Shown: positions 46,748 to 56,600 of the stretch, piece after piece | Numbering within the stretch: position 1 is the stretch's first letter | How the letters are laid out: every line of letters begins with the position of its first letter | Assembly (NCBI RefSeq): GCF_900178525.1 | Contig: NZ_FXDJ01000009.1 | Location: forward strand, 186,001-250,000 | Source of the DNA: Massilibacteroides vaginae | GTDB taxonomy: Bacteria; Bacteroidota; Bacteroidia; Bacteroidales; Tannerellaceae | DNA length: 64,000 bases | Direction: 5' to 3' | The notes under the pieces: generated by a model | The model's input: only the letters and a program-made list of their open reading frames with translations | Told to the model about the DNA's origin: nothing | The model's database searches: none | Made by a program: the position numbers and the translations under genes

Positions 46748-46850
46748 AATCAGGCATTTGTATACCCCGAAAAACACAAAGGTTATTTTTCAAAAAATAA
46801 AGGATATCTTTTCAAAAATAAAGGATATCTTTTTTTTCATATAGTAATAT
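46748..46850 (+). repeat. Dispersed triple 21-base element, copy 3
   Basis: The 46775-46850 core has the same ungapped 76-base layout as copy 2: one unit starting AAAGGTTAT and two starting AAAGGATAT, then CATATAGTA. AATCAGG lies 27 bases before the core, again as in copy 2. It occupies the gap 46710-47010 between the fimbrillin relic and the convergent His-rich lipoprotein gene, together with that gene's terminator. Confidence 0.9.
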
Positions 46851-46942
46851 AAAAATCGGACTGTTTTGGAGGACTGTTTTTAACAGTTAATTTGGTTGGA
46901 TAAATCCACAACATCAACCGTATTTTTTTATCGACTTTATAC

Positions 46943-46989
46943 AAAAAGGGGATTCAATAAAGAACTTGTTACCGTCTTTTTGAATCCCC
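46943..46989 (-). terminator. Terminator after the His-rich lipoprotein gene
   Basis: A GGGGATTCAA / TTGAATCCCC stem with a 22-base loop is followed on the minus strand by a T run. It closes the sigma/FecR/receptor/lipoprotein operon. Confidence 0.8.
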
Positions 46990-47010
46990 CGTATTACACA
47001 AAAAAAATTA

Positions 47011-47361
47011 TCAGTGATGGCTGCCTTTATGCGATCCGTGCGAATGTCCGTTTTGGTCGTGCGTTCCATGATTGGTTCCATTGTGATGCGTACCATCGTG
47101 GTTTTGTCCCGAATGATCGGCATACGCACAAGGTTCATGAGTTCCATTGTTATAAATATCGCAATTTTCATGATTGCCTGCCGCGCATTGTTCGGCAACA
47201 CTTGTTCTGTAGGCATCAACATCCTCAAAACCCAAATCGGCTGCTCTTGTTTCAATGTCTTGCTTTGCTGATGTACCAAAATCATCGTGGTCGTTTTTGT
47301 CACATGATGCGAATAGTACTACAGATAAAGCCACAGCTAACGAATAAAAAACTTTTTTCAT
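47011..47361 (-). CDS. Histidine-rich lipoprotein, probable metal binder
   Basis: 116 residues. The lipobox is VLFASC with lipidated C20. A short helical segment (AADLGFEDVDAYRTSVAEQC) precedes a tail with 13 histidines in residues 64-116, many in HxH, HH or GTH/GSH spacing, and three cysteines (59, 67, 78). Such tails bind Zn, Ni, Cu or Co. It is 104 bases downstream of the FecA-like receptor on the same strand, and the operon terminator follows, so it is probably part of that uptake module as a surface or periplasmic metal-holding protein. No named family recognised. Confidence 0.8.
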   Translation of the reverse strand: MKKVFYSLAVALSVVLFASCDKNDHDDFGTSAKQDIETRAADLGFEDVDAYRTSVAEQCAAGNHENCDIYNNGTHEPCAYADHSGQNHDGTHHNGTNHGTHDQNGHSHGSHKGSHH

Positions 47362-47465
47362 ATTTCCTTTTATTTTATGATTTGCAATTTGTTTTATTTT
47401 TCAAAGCGCTTTCATGATAGTAACCGTACGAAAGAAGATTTACCCTACCTTAGAGCCTGTTTAAA

Positions 47466-49883
47466 TTAAAAACTTAATGCAAAAAAGACAGTTGGCGTAA
47501 ATGGAGTAGCCTTGGTGAAGATATTTGTCACCGCATTTTGACCGGACACCTGATAGTTATACTTTATATTCTTTGTATCAAACACATTCAAAAGCGATAC
47601 GCCTGCTTGCAGTTGTACCTTTTTTACGTGGGTACGGTAAGAGGCGCTGAGGTCGAAACGACTGTACATATCCTCCGAATCACCGGTGTGTTCACTGCTA
47701 TGCGGACCTTTTCTATCACTTTGCCCATGCCGGTGTCCTCCGGTGGAGATATAGGCAAAACCGGTACCGTAAACGTAACTCAACGAAAAATAAAACGGAT
47801 CAAAAGCTCCGATACCCCCAACTTTTATTTCATGCGAGAGCTCGCTGTTAGGTTTACTTAGCCGATTAATGGAGTACGAGCCGTACAGCGTATGATCTCC
47901 GATTTGTTTTTTCGCAAATAGATCCGCACCTACAATGGTGTTATCCATCGTGTACACGGTGTTGTCTAAAAAAAACTGTCCGTTTTTAGCGATTTTGTAA
48001 TACCCTTCCAAACTAACTAAAAGTCCGTTTTTACTGTATGCTATACCGGCAGTTGTGTGAAATGCTTTTGTAAAAGTACTGTCTGCCATAGACCAGATTG
48101 TCTGAATTCCGGAATCATCATACTGGTAGGCCGTACGGGTAAGGAATTGGTTATATACGCCCCACGAAGCCGTTGCAGACAGTTCTTCCGTCATGTTGTA
48201 TGCGCCCGACAAGCGAGGTTGCACATACAGTTTATGCCTAAGCATATCCACCCGGACACCTGCGTTTAACGCGATCTTACCCAGCAAAATATGGTCGTTT
48301 ACATAAGCGGTTGGTTTCCCTCGCTCCTCCCATAAATTATTCAGGCTAACCCTGTATCGCAGCCATTCCGCGCCTACTTGTATTTTATTCCGGGTGCCGA
48401 TAGAAAAATCATGCTTGAGTTTCACCGCTATTTCCTGCACTTCATTATCCAGATGGTTTACGTCTTCGGTTGTCGGTTTTTTATTCCCTACGATGGTGAG
48501 GTTGTCCAACAAAGAAGTAAGCCGGGAAAAGGTTGTTGTGATTTTGGTAACCGCCCCGTTTTCCCAAATTCGTTTATAAGAAGCCGCCCCGCCGTATTGC
48601 CTGTTTTTTTCAGAAGCGTTCAAATCGTATTCATCCGGTTGTTTTACGGAGTATTTAAAATTATCGTCGGCTCCATACAAACTAAGGTAGTAGGTATCAT
48701 GCCGAAAGGCTTTTCCAGATAATTTAAAATTGGCATCCCTGAAATGGTAATCGGGCTTGATGTAAATGTCCGAATAAGCCTGCATACTGTTTTGCTTACC
48801 CGAAAAATCCACATTCTCCGTACTGTACAAGTTGTAAAACGTTTGCCTGTAAGCTGCCGAAACAGTTAGTTTCTCAGTCAGTGGTGTCGAAGCAAACAGG
48901 TTTACGGTATAATTGCTTACGTTTGCCTTTACAGACGGACCATGAAAGTAGCCATCGATACCCGTTATCTCCGTAACCGCACCGGTACGCCCTCCATACG
49001 CGGAACCATAACCTCCTTTCAAAATACGTATATCTTTCACCATGTAAGGATTGACCGAACCGATGTGGTCGTTGTAGTTCTTTATACCAAACAGGGTATA
49101 TCCGTCGTAGGTTATTTTGCTCTCCCCTCTATTGCTGCCCCACACAATCAAGTCTTCCGACGGCTCGCCGGAAGCTCTTACACCGGGCATCATCCGCACG
49201 AGATTGAAAACCGTATTATCTACGCTTCCCGGTATATATTGGGCTACCTGATGGTTAACGCGTATCTCGCCGGGACGAATACCCGACTGGAGAAGCATAG
49301 CAGCCGGAGCAGGACTAACGATTATCTCGTTCATCGAAACAACCGCGGATTGCAAACTGATTTCATGTAAGCCGGGCGACAGGGTGGTGTCTTGTGCCTG
49401 ATAACCTAAATAGCGCACTTGAACAGGCTGATTCCCCTTTTCTTCAGTAAGAAAAGAAAAATACCCGGCCTCGTCAGTCAGAACTGATTTTCCGTAGGCG
49501 GCAACATAAGCATAAGGCAATCTTTCCCCGTTTTCCGCATCCTTAATTATTCCTGAAAACGCATACAGCCGTTTCGCTTCAACAGCCGGAGACTCTGCCG
49601 TTTTAATCGTTCGGGGAACAATCACATAAACGCCATTGATATTGTTGAAACCAAACGGTTTATCCTGCAGCAAGAAGCCGAGCGCAGTTTGCGGACTCTC
49701 AAAGGTTTTGTTGACGGTGATTTGATATTGAGACAAGGCCTTGTCGTCAAAAGAAGTTTCGATGGGTAAGCTTCGCAAAACATCGTTTAGTGGTTTATTA
49801 TTAACAACCAAATGCAGCTCTTGCGAAAAAGCTGCAATCGTACCGGTAAAGGCTAACACGAGTATGACTAAAAATGTCTTCAA
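47466..49883 (-). CDS. FecA-like TonB-dependent receptor with STN domain
   Basis: 805 residues. A signal peptide is followed by an STN signalling domain (about 22-90: LHLVVNNKPLNDVLRSLP ... GVYVIVP), a carboxypeptidase-regulatory-like domain (about 108-185: FSGIIKDAENGERLPYAYVAAYG), the plug (VFNLVRMMPGVRASGEPSEDLIVWGS) and a barrel ending FFALSF. Residues 715-737 form a predicted loop with H717, H719, H728 and H732. The STN domain implies contact with the FecR protein encoded directly upstream. Its ATG abuts the fecR stop. The ligand is probably a metal or metal complex, from the His-rich loop and His-rich partner. Confidence 0.87.
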   Translation of the reverse strand: MKTFLVILVLAFTGTIAAFSQELHLVVNNKPLNDVLRSLPIETSFDDKALSQYQITVNKTFESPQTALGFLLQDKPFGFNNINGVYVIVPRTIKTAESPAVEAKRLYAFSGIIKDAENGERLPYAYVAAYGKSVLTDEAGYFSFLTEEKGNQPVQVRYLGYQAQDTTLSPGLHEISLQSAVVSMNEIIVSPAPAAMLLQSGIRPGEIRVNHQVAQYIPGSVDNTVFNLVRMMPGVRASGEPSEDLIVWGSNRGESKITYDGYTLFGIKNYNDHIGSVNPYMVKDIRILKGGYGSAYGGRTGAVTEITGIDGYFHGPSVKANVSNYTVNLFASTPLTEKLTVSAAYRQTFYNLYSTENVDFSGKQNSMQAYSDIYIKPDYHFRDANFKLSGKAFRHDTYYLSLYGADDNFKYSVKQPDEYDLNASEKNRQYGGAASYKRIWENGAVTKITTTFSRLTSLLDNLTIVGNKKPTTEDVNHLDNEVQEIAVKLKHDFSIGTRNKIQVGAEWLRYRVSLNNLWEERGKPTAYVNDHILLGKIALNAGVRVDMLRHKLYVQPRLSGAYNMTEELSATASWGVYNQFLTRTAYQYDDSGIQTIWSMADSTFTKAFHTTAGIAYSKNGLLVSLEGYYKIAKNGQFFLDNTVYTMDNTIVGADLFAKKQIGDHTLYGSYSINRLSKPNSELSHEIKVGGIGAFDPFYFSLSYVYGTGFAYISTGGHRHGQSDRKGPHSSEHTGDSEDMYSRFDLSASYRTHVKKVQLQAGVSLLNVFDTKNIKYNYQVSGQNAVTNIFTKATPFTPTVFFALSF

Positions 49884-50678
49884 TTACTTTATCTTAAATT
49901 CTATTCCGAACGGAGAACCTACAATTTTAAGCACATCATTCGGATCATTCGTTTTGGTAAAGTTACCGGAATAAGAATAGTCCATCGTTGAGTTTCGGAT
50001 CACTTCAATGTCGTACTGCCTTTCAATTTCCTGTATAACCTCCTGCAAAGGTACACTAACGAAAACAAATTTACCCTGTTTCCAATTTACTGATTCATTG
50101 GCATCTTCAATTATATCGGCAATCAGTTTCCCATCGCTCCTTAACGCCTGCATATTGGGCGTAAGTATAACGCCTCCTGATTTGTCCGAAACATTCACTT
50201 TCCCGGTAAGACAGGTTACATTGAACTTGTCGGCACGGGAAAACACATTGAAACTCGTACCCAGTACGCTAACGGTGTATTCACCGGAACGTACATTGAA
50301 CGTACTTCCTTTTTCAACCTCGAAATAAGCTTCTCCCGTCAGTTTTACATCACGAGCAACAAACCACCAAAGCGGTTTATAGCTGATTTTGCTATCAGCA
50401 TTCAGGTTTACTTTAGACCGGTCGGGTAAAATCACCGCCAGATGCGAGCCGCGTTCCGCCACTTCGCTTTTTGTGTAGAAGAATGCGATAAAAGGAATCA
50501 GTAGGGCTACGGCAGCAATAGACGCCACGGCATAAAACCAAACAGTCTTTTTCCGGGGAGTTATGTTAATTGCCCGTGGATCGTCTTCCAGTTTTGCGAA
50601 AACATGGTCCCATACTTCTTCTTTACACTGACTCCATTCCGGAGTTATTTTAATATGATCTGTTTCCATTTTCTTCAT
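49884..50678 (-). CDS. FecR-family anti-sigma regulator
   Basis: 264 residues. A cytoplasmic N-part (about 1-45) is followed by one membrane helix (VWFYAVASIAAVALLIPFIAFFY) and a periplasmic FecR domain with GSHLAVILPDRSKVNLNADSKISYK and VTCLTGKVNVSD. The C-terminal part (FVSVPLQEVIQEIERQYDIEV) resembles a short STN-interacting domain. It relays ligand binding from the receptor STN domain to the sigma factor. The gene sits 3 bases after the sigma stop and directly before the receptor gene. Confidence 0.92.
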   Translation of the reverse strand: MKKMETDHIKITPEWSQCKEEVWDHVFAKLEDDPRAINITPRKKTVWFYAVASIAAVALLIPFIAFFYTKSEVAERGSHLAVILPDRSKVNLNADSKISYKPLWWFVARDVKLTGEAYFEVEKGSTFNVRSGEYTVSVLGTSFNVFSRADKFNVTCLTGKVNVSDKSGGVILTPNMQALRSDGKLIADIIEDANESVNWKQGKFVFVSVPLQEVIQEIERQYDIEVIRNSTMDYSYSGNFTKTNDPNDVLKIVGSPFGIEFKIK

Positions 50679-50681
50679 TAA

Positions 50682-51170
50682 TTATAATAGTTCATTCCTT
50701 AGATAGGATAAAGCAGCACTCATTCGTTTTTCGACAGCTTTTACGCTGATATCCAAACATCCGGCTATTTCATGGTATTTCAGTTCGTCGTTCCGGCTCA
50801 TCAGAAAAACCACCCTTTGCGTTTCAGGCATTTTCTCTAATGCCTTAGCATACGCAGATGCCAGTTCTTCAAAATGCAGTTCTTCTTCGGGAGACAGCGG
50901 ACTGTTGTTCTGATAACGCATATTATTTTCATAATCCATACGGGTGGATACCTTTCTGTAATTACTCACAACCATATCATTCGCCATTTTATAAAGCAAT
51001 GGTTTTAAGTCTGAATTATATAGTTGCTCCCGTTTTTCCCATATTTTCATAAATATATCCTGCGCCATATCCGATGCTACATCCGTATCACCGCAACGAT
51101 AAAATATGAAGCTCCGAATCTGATCGAAATAGTTATCGAATAACTGTTTAAACTCTACTTTGCTCAACAT
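50682..51170 (-). CDS. ECF sigma factor, FecI-like
   Basis: 162 residues. Region 2 is FIFYRCGDTDVASDMAQDIFMKIWE; region 4 is MPETQRVVFLMSRNDELKYHEIAGCLDISVKAVEKRMSAALSYLR. Bacteroidetes FecI-like factors are switched on by an STN-receptor/FecR pair and then transcribe the receptor operon. It is the first gene of the four-gene minus-strand module. The 284-base upstream gap holds no gene I can see and should contain the module's promoter. Confidence 0.93.
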   Translation of the reverse strand: MLSKVEFKQLFDNYFDQIRSFIFYRCGDTDVASDMAQDIFMKIWEKREQLYNSDLKPLLYKMANDMVVSNYRKVSTRMDYENNMRYQNNSPLSPEEELHFEELASAYAKALEKMPETQRVVFLMSRNDELKYHEIAGCLDISVKAVEKRMSAALSYLRNELL

Positions 51171-51424
51171 CCACTATGGATTTTATTAGTTAAACCGTTT
51201 GGTATAACAAATACCCTACATGAAGTTATAAAGATTTCATTAATCACCTCTCTTTTTCGTCTAATAAACAACAAAATCAAACAAATAAAGATGACCAGGA
51301 GTAAGGTCATTTGACGCTATAGCTCAAACAAATAGCAAATCGCAGGGTATGCTTTAACATATCCTCAAGAAAAAAAACCATTTACAGGTAATCCTGCGAT
51401 ACAGAAATTTGTTATATTCGTAGT

Positions 51425-51432
51425 TATGTTTG
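51425..51432 (+). promoter_or_regulatory. -7 box of the esterase gene
   Basis: TATGTTTG matches TAnnTTTG and lies 22 bases before the ATG. A TTTG at 51408-51411 is only 13 bases upstream, so the -33 part is doubtful. Confidence 0.4.
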
Positions 51433-51454
51433 ACCACAAAAATAAATCTAAGAT

Positions 51455-52336
51455 ATGAAACTGAATTATATCACGATATGTATATTGGTAAGTTTGATTA
51501 TAAACCCGATTATGGCACAAGATAGTCCTATACTTTTATTTCCAAAGGGTGCACCCGGAGAAAGTGCGAGGTTGATTGAGAAAGCAGACAGGGAAGGTGG
51601 ATTTACAGGAGGAGAGTCTGTTCTCCGTATTACAGGAGTAAGTGAACCCACGATAACTGTCTATTCCCCATCCGAAGAGTTAGCAAATGGATCAGCAGTT
51701 ATTGTTTGTCCGGGCGGCGGTTATAATATTCTCGCGTATGATTTAGAAGGCGATGAGGTATGCCAATGGCTTAATGACCTTGGCATTACAGCCGTATTGT
51801 TAAAATACAGAGTGCCGAGAAGAGAGAATTTACCGAAACATGAAGCACCACTTCAGGATGTACAACGCGCCATCAGTTATGTACGCGCTAATGCCGGAGA
51901 ATTAAATATTGAGAAAAACCGTATCGGTGTAATGGGATTCTCGGCAGGTGCGCATCTGGCCGCTACGGTAAGTAATAACTTCACGCATAAAACATATCCC
52001 AACGTTGACGCGGCCGATCGGACCAGCTGCCGTCCTGATTTCTGCCTGTTGGTTTATCCGGCCTACTTAGACAGTGAGCACTTTCAGGTTGCTCCTGAAG
52101 TAAAGCCAAGTTTGGCTACCCCCGAAACAATGATTGTGCAAACAGAGGATGATAAATCCTACATTAATAGTAGCCTCTTCTATTATTACGCGCTAAAAGA
52201 AGCAGGTGTTCCGGTGCGTATGCACTTGTATAGTAAAGGCGGACACGGGTATGGTCTTCGGGATACCGGAGCCGCTGTAAATGAATGGCCGGACAGGGCC
52301 GAAGACTGGTTTCGTGAGATTGGAATTTTGAATTAA
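51455..52336 (+). CDS. Exported alpha/beta hydrolase (esterase)
   Basis: 293 residues with a signal peptide (ITICILVSLIINPIMAQ). The oxyanion segment is VIVCPGGGYNILAYDLEG; the nucleophile S163 is in GVMGFSAGAHLAA, acid D232 or D233 in QTEDDKSY, and H264 in KGGHGYGL. This arrangement fits the BD-FAE/acetyl-xylan-esterase-like group seen in polysaccharide-degrading Bacteroidetes. The substrate is not known; a plant polysaccharide ester is plausible. It stands alone upstream of the RND operon and is separated from it by about 150 bases. Confidence 0.85.
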   Translation: MKLNYITICILVSLIINPIMAQDSPILLFPKGAPGESARLIEKADREGGFTGGESVLRITGVSEPTITVYSPSEELANGSAVIVCPGGGYNILAYDLEGDEVCQWLNDLGITAVLLKYRVPRRENLPKHEAPLQDVQRAISYVRANAGELNIEKNRIGVMGFSAGAHLAATVSNNFTHKTYPNVDAADRTSCRPDFCLLVYPAYLDSEHFQVAPEVKPSLATPETMIVQTEDDKSYINSSLFYYYALKEAGVPVRMHLYSKGGHGYGLRDTGAAVNEWPDRAEDWFREIGILN

Positions 52337-52369
52337 TCCTCCCCTATTACGATTAAATAACATCTTATA

Positions 52370-52403
52370 TTACACAGTGTAAGCCATTAAAATTATATAT
52401 TTG
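52370..52403 (+). promoter_or_regulatory. Promoter of the RND operon with overlapping palindrome
   Basis: TTACACAGTGTAA (52370-52382) is a perfect 13-base palindrome. A TATATTTG -7 box lies at 52396-52403. The palindrome covers the place where the -33 TTTG would be, so it is well placed as an operator for a repressor or activator. No regulator gene adjoins the operon. Confidence 0.6.
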
Positions 52404-52489
52404 TGCACGTTTTAACAGGTTGATTTAGTGTACATACGGTTCATTATCCTTAAAATACAGGATAAAATGAACGCTGAAATATGTATTTT

Positions 52490-53641
52490 ATGGAAAAAAA
52501 ATATTGTGTTCTTGGATTTATTATTTCTACTATTTTATCATTATCCTCATGTAAACAAAAAGTAGCGGAGTATCCGATTGTTGAAGTGGAGTCGGTATCT
52601 ACAGATGATATTGAGATATATGGACGATATGTAGGTCTTATTCGCGCTTCGCGTAATGTGGAGATTCACGCCAGAGTAGAAGGTTTCTTAGAAAAAATGA
52701 CTTTTAGTGAAGGAAAAAAAGTAGAAGAAAACGAGCCTCTATTCTATATTAACAATGCAACTTACAAGGCAAAGGTCGAAAAAGCTAAAGCGCAGCTGAA
52801 AAAAGAAGAAGCGCAACAAGCTAAAGCGCAACGGGATGTGGAACGCCTACGCCCCTTGTATGAACAGAATGCGGCCAGCCAGCTTGACCTCGACAATGCT
52901 GAAGCAGCACTTAACATGGCTAACGCTAATGTGGCAATGAGCAAAGCCGACTTAGACCAAGCCAATCTGGAATTGAGCTATACGGTGGTTCGTTCGCCTT
53001 TGTCGGGGTATATCAGTGAACGATATGTCGATATTGGCACATTGGTAGGCAATTCAAAATCATCTCTTCTGGCAACTGTTGTTAAGCGCGATACCGTTTT
53101 GGTAGATTTTAAGATGACTGCGCTTGACTATCTGAAATCTCAACAAAGGAATGTGCACCTCGGTGAGTTAGACACCACACGTTCCTGGCAGCCTACAATT
53201 AACATCACACTGGCAGACAATTCTGTTTACAATGAAAAAGGGGTTGTAGACTTCGCGGCTCCGCAGGTAGATCCTAAAACCGGCACTTTCGGAGTAAGAG
53301 CGGATATGCCAAATCCTAATCAGGAATTATTGCCCGGACAATTTACACAGGTTAAACTGTTATTAGATGTACACGAAGATGCGATTGTAGTTCCGCGTAA
53401 AGCGATTTCTATAGAAAAAGGAGGTTCATTCATCTTTGTAATCAGACCGGACAGTGTTGTTGAGAAACGCTATGTGGAAACGGGTGCGGAGCAAAATAAT
53501 AAAATTGTAATAGTACGCGGTTTATTGGCCAATGAAAGCATTGTTACCGAAGGCTATCATAAATTAACGCACGGACAACGCGCCATTGCTGTAAGAAAGT
53601 CTGAAACGGATGCGGTAACTTTAGAAGAGGAGGATAAATGA
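52490..53641 (+). CDS. RND efflux periplasmic adaptor lipoprotein
   Basis: 383 residues from the second Met, which gives a compact lipoprotein signal (FIISTILSLSSC). The adaptor layout is beta-barrel, lipoyl halves (NVEIHARVEGFLEKMTFSEGKKV and YTVVRSPLSGYISERYVDIG), a long alpha-hairpin (KAKVEKAKAQLKKEEAQQAKAQ through the AEAALNMANANVAMSKADL stretch) and a membrane-proximal domain. It bridges the inner-membrane pump and the outer-membrane channel. It overlaps the pump gene by 4 bases (ATGA), so the two are translated together. Confidence 0.92.
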   Translation: MEKKYCVLGFIISTILSLSSCKQKVAEYPIVEVESVSTDDIEIYGRYVGLIRASRNVEIHARVEGFLEKMTFSEGKKVEENEPLFYINNATYKAKVEKAKAQLKKEEAQQAKAQRDVERLRPLYEQNAASQLDLDNAEAALNMANANVAMSKADLDQANLELSYTVVRSPLSGYISERYVDIGTLVGNSKSSLLATVVKRDTVLVDFKMTALDYLKSQQRNVHLGELDTTRSWQPTINITLADNSVYNEKGVVDFAAPQVDPKTGTFGVRADMPNPNQELLPGQFTQVKLLLDVHEDAIVVPRKAISIEKGGSFIFVIRPDSVVEKRYVETGAEQNNKIVIVRGLLANESIVTEGYHKLTHGQRAIAVRKSETDAVTLEEEDK

Positions 53642-56600
53642 AACCTGGATTTTTTATTGACAGACCTATTCTCTCAACTGTTCTTTCTCTACTGATCGTC
53701 ATCGTCGGAATAATCGGACTTGTTGTATTGCCCACGGAGCAATACCCTCCAATTACTCCTCCTGTGGTAACAATCAGTGCTTCCTATCCCGGCGCCAATG
53801 CAACAAGTGTATCACAAGCCGTAGCGACACCCATCGAGCAACAGATGAACGGTACGCCCGGAATGCTGTACATGCAGTCGAACAGCAGTAATTCAGGCAG
53901 TTTATCAATCTCTGTTACGTTTGATGTGGATGTAAATCCTGATTTGGCAGCAGTAGAAGTACAAAATCGTGTAAAACTTGCAGAGTCTCGTTTGCCGGCC
54001 GAGGTTGTTCAAAATGGTATTTCTGTAGAAAAACAAGCATCCAATCAGCTATTGACAATCGCCTTAGTATCTGATGATCCGAAATACGATGAAATCTATT
54101 TAAGTAATTACGCGACAATCAATATACTGGATGTGTTGCGTCGTTTACCGGGCGTAGGTCGTGTATCCAACGTAGGAAGCCGGTATTACGGAATGCAAAT
54201 ATGGGTGTATCCGGACAGGTTAGCCAGCTTTGGACTAACAGTAAAGGATTTGCAGGACGCTTTAAAGGATCAAAACAGAGAATCCGCGGCAGGCGAGTTA
54301 GGCAAACAGCCTATCATTGACGTGGATGTTTCTATTCCTATTACTACACAAGGACGCTTGTCTACGGTAAAAGAGTTTGAAGAAATCGTATTGAAGGCCA
54401 ACTCAAATGGCTCTTTCATACGCATGAAAGATGTTGCGCGTGTATCGCTCGAAGCTTCTTCTTATAATACGGAAAGCGGACTTAATGGTAAGTATGCCAC
54501 AGTATTAAGCATTTACATGCTGCCCGGAGCCAATGCCATGGAGGTTGGGGAGCAAGTTAAAGATGCTATGCGGACAATTGAAAAAGACTTTCCCGAAGGG
54601 ATTGACTTTCTGATACCTTTCGATATGACCAAGTATATCGGAGAGTCAATTAACGAAGTCTACAAAACCCTTTTCGAAGCTTTATTGTTAGTGCTGATCG
54701 TTGTGTTTCTATCACTTCAGAACTGGCGGGCTGCACTTATTCCAATCACTGCCGTACCGATTTCGCTGATCGGAACTTTCAGCTTTATGCTTGCCATGGG
54801 ATTCTCATTAAATATGTTGACTCTGCTCGGACTGGTGCTCGCCATTGGAATTGTAGTAGACGATGCGATTGTCGTTGTAGAAAACGTTGAGCGTATCATG
54901 GAAGAAAAGGGAGTGGACGCGAGAACAGCAACTCACAAGGCAATGGAAGAACTGGCAGGAGCATTAATCGCCACATCGCTGGTTTTAGCTGCCGTATTTG
55001 TGCCGGTGAGCTTTTTGCCCGGAATTACAGGAGCACTTTATAAACAATTCGCCATCACAATTGTCGTTTCAGTACTTATATCTGCTGTTGTGGCTTTAAC
55101 GTTAAGTCCGGCTATGTGTGCTTTGTTTCTTCGTCCATCTAAGAATAAGAAACACATCGTTTTCCGTAAGATTAACGCCTGGTTGAGTATTGGCAATAAG
55201 AAGTATGGCAAACTTTTATTCCGGTCTATTAATAATCCTCGTAGATTGTTAGCCGGATTCGGGATCATATTAGTCTGTATATTTATATTAAATAAGGTTA
55301 TCGCAACTAGCTTTATCCCACAGGAAGATCAAGGCTATTTCACCGTAGAACTTGAAATGCCGGAAGGAACAACGTTAGAACGTATACGTGTAGTTACAGA
55401 TCGGGCAATAGCTTACCTGAACGATCACGAGACTGTAGAGTACGTACAAAATGTAACCGGTTCGAGTCCGCGTGTGGGAACGAATCAATCCCATTCCACA
55501 TTGACAGTTATACTTCATTCAATGGACAAACGAAGTAAAGGAGTAGAAGACGTAATACATGACGTTCAGAAAGAATTCTATCATTATCCGGAAGTAAAAT
55601 CTTTCATTAACAGACCGCCGGCAATTCCGGGTTTAGGATCTGCCGGAGGTGTGGAAATGAAATTACAAGCCCGTTCCGATGCTACTTGGGACGATCTGGT
55701 AGCTGCTGCCGATACATTTATGTATTATGCGGAATTGGCAAAAGAAATTGCTTACGTGTCGTCTGCCCTTCAGCCCGAAATACCGCAACTCTACTTTGAT
55801 GTGGACAGAGATCAGGCCAGACTGTTGGGAGTTCCTGTTTCGGATATATTCTCGACCATGAAGGCTTACCTTGGGTCTGTTTATGTAAATGACTTTAATA
55901 TGTTTAACCGGATTTATCGTGTTTACATTCAGGCGGATCAATCATATAGAGCCGATGCAAGTGATATTAATCTCTTTTTTGTGAAAGGAAAAAATGGCGA
56001 GATGATCCCGCTTACTGCTCTCGGAACAACAAACTACACCACAGGTCCGGGTAATATCAGTCGATTTAATATGTACACTTCCGCATCTATGCAGGTTACG
56101 CCGGCAAAAGGATACAGTTCGGGAGAAACAATGGAACGAATCGAGAAGATAGTCAAAGAACGATTGCCTGAAAATATCGGTGTGGCCTGGAGTGGACTTT
56201 CTTTTCAGGAGCAAAAAGCCAGTGGGCAAACAGGTATGATCCTTGCGCTTGTATTTTTGTTTGTATTCCTGTTTCTTGCGGCTCTATACGAAAGCTGGAC
56301 AATTCCGGGCGCGGTTATTCTTTCATTACCGGTAGCTGCTTTCGGTGCTTACTTGGGTATACTTATCCTCGGGCTTGAAAATGATATCTATTTTCAGATT
56401 GGTCTTGTAACGTTGATTGGGTTAGCTGCTAAAAATGCGATTCTGATTGTTGAATTTGCGAAAATACAAGTGGATTCGGGCGTTCAACCTCTATTTGCGG
56501 CTCTTCAGGCATCCAAGCTTCGTTTTCGCCCTATATTGATGACTTCACTTGCGTTTGTGTTAGGCATGCTTCCTTTGGTGCTTGCTACCGGCTCCGGATC

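Noticed and set aside
46914-47303. 129-residue ORF overlapping the His-rich lipoprotein in another frame
   Set aside because: The His-rich frame has a signal peptide, lipobox, start codon and operon context; the other frame is an Ile/Met/Thr-rich shadow.
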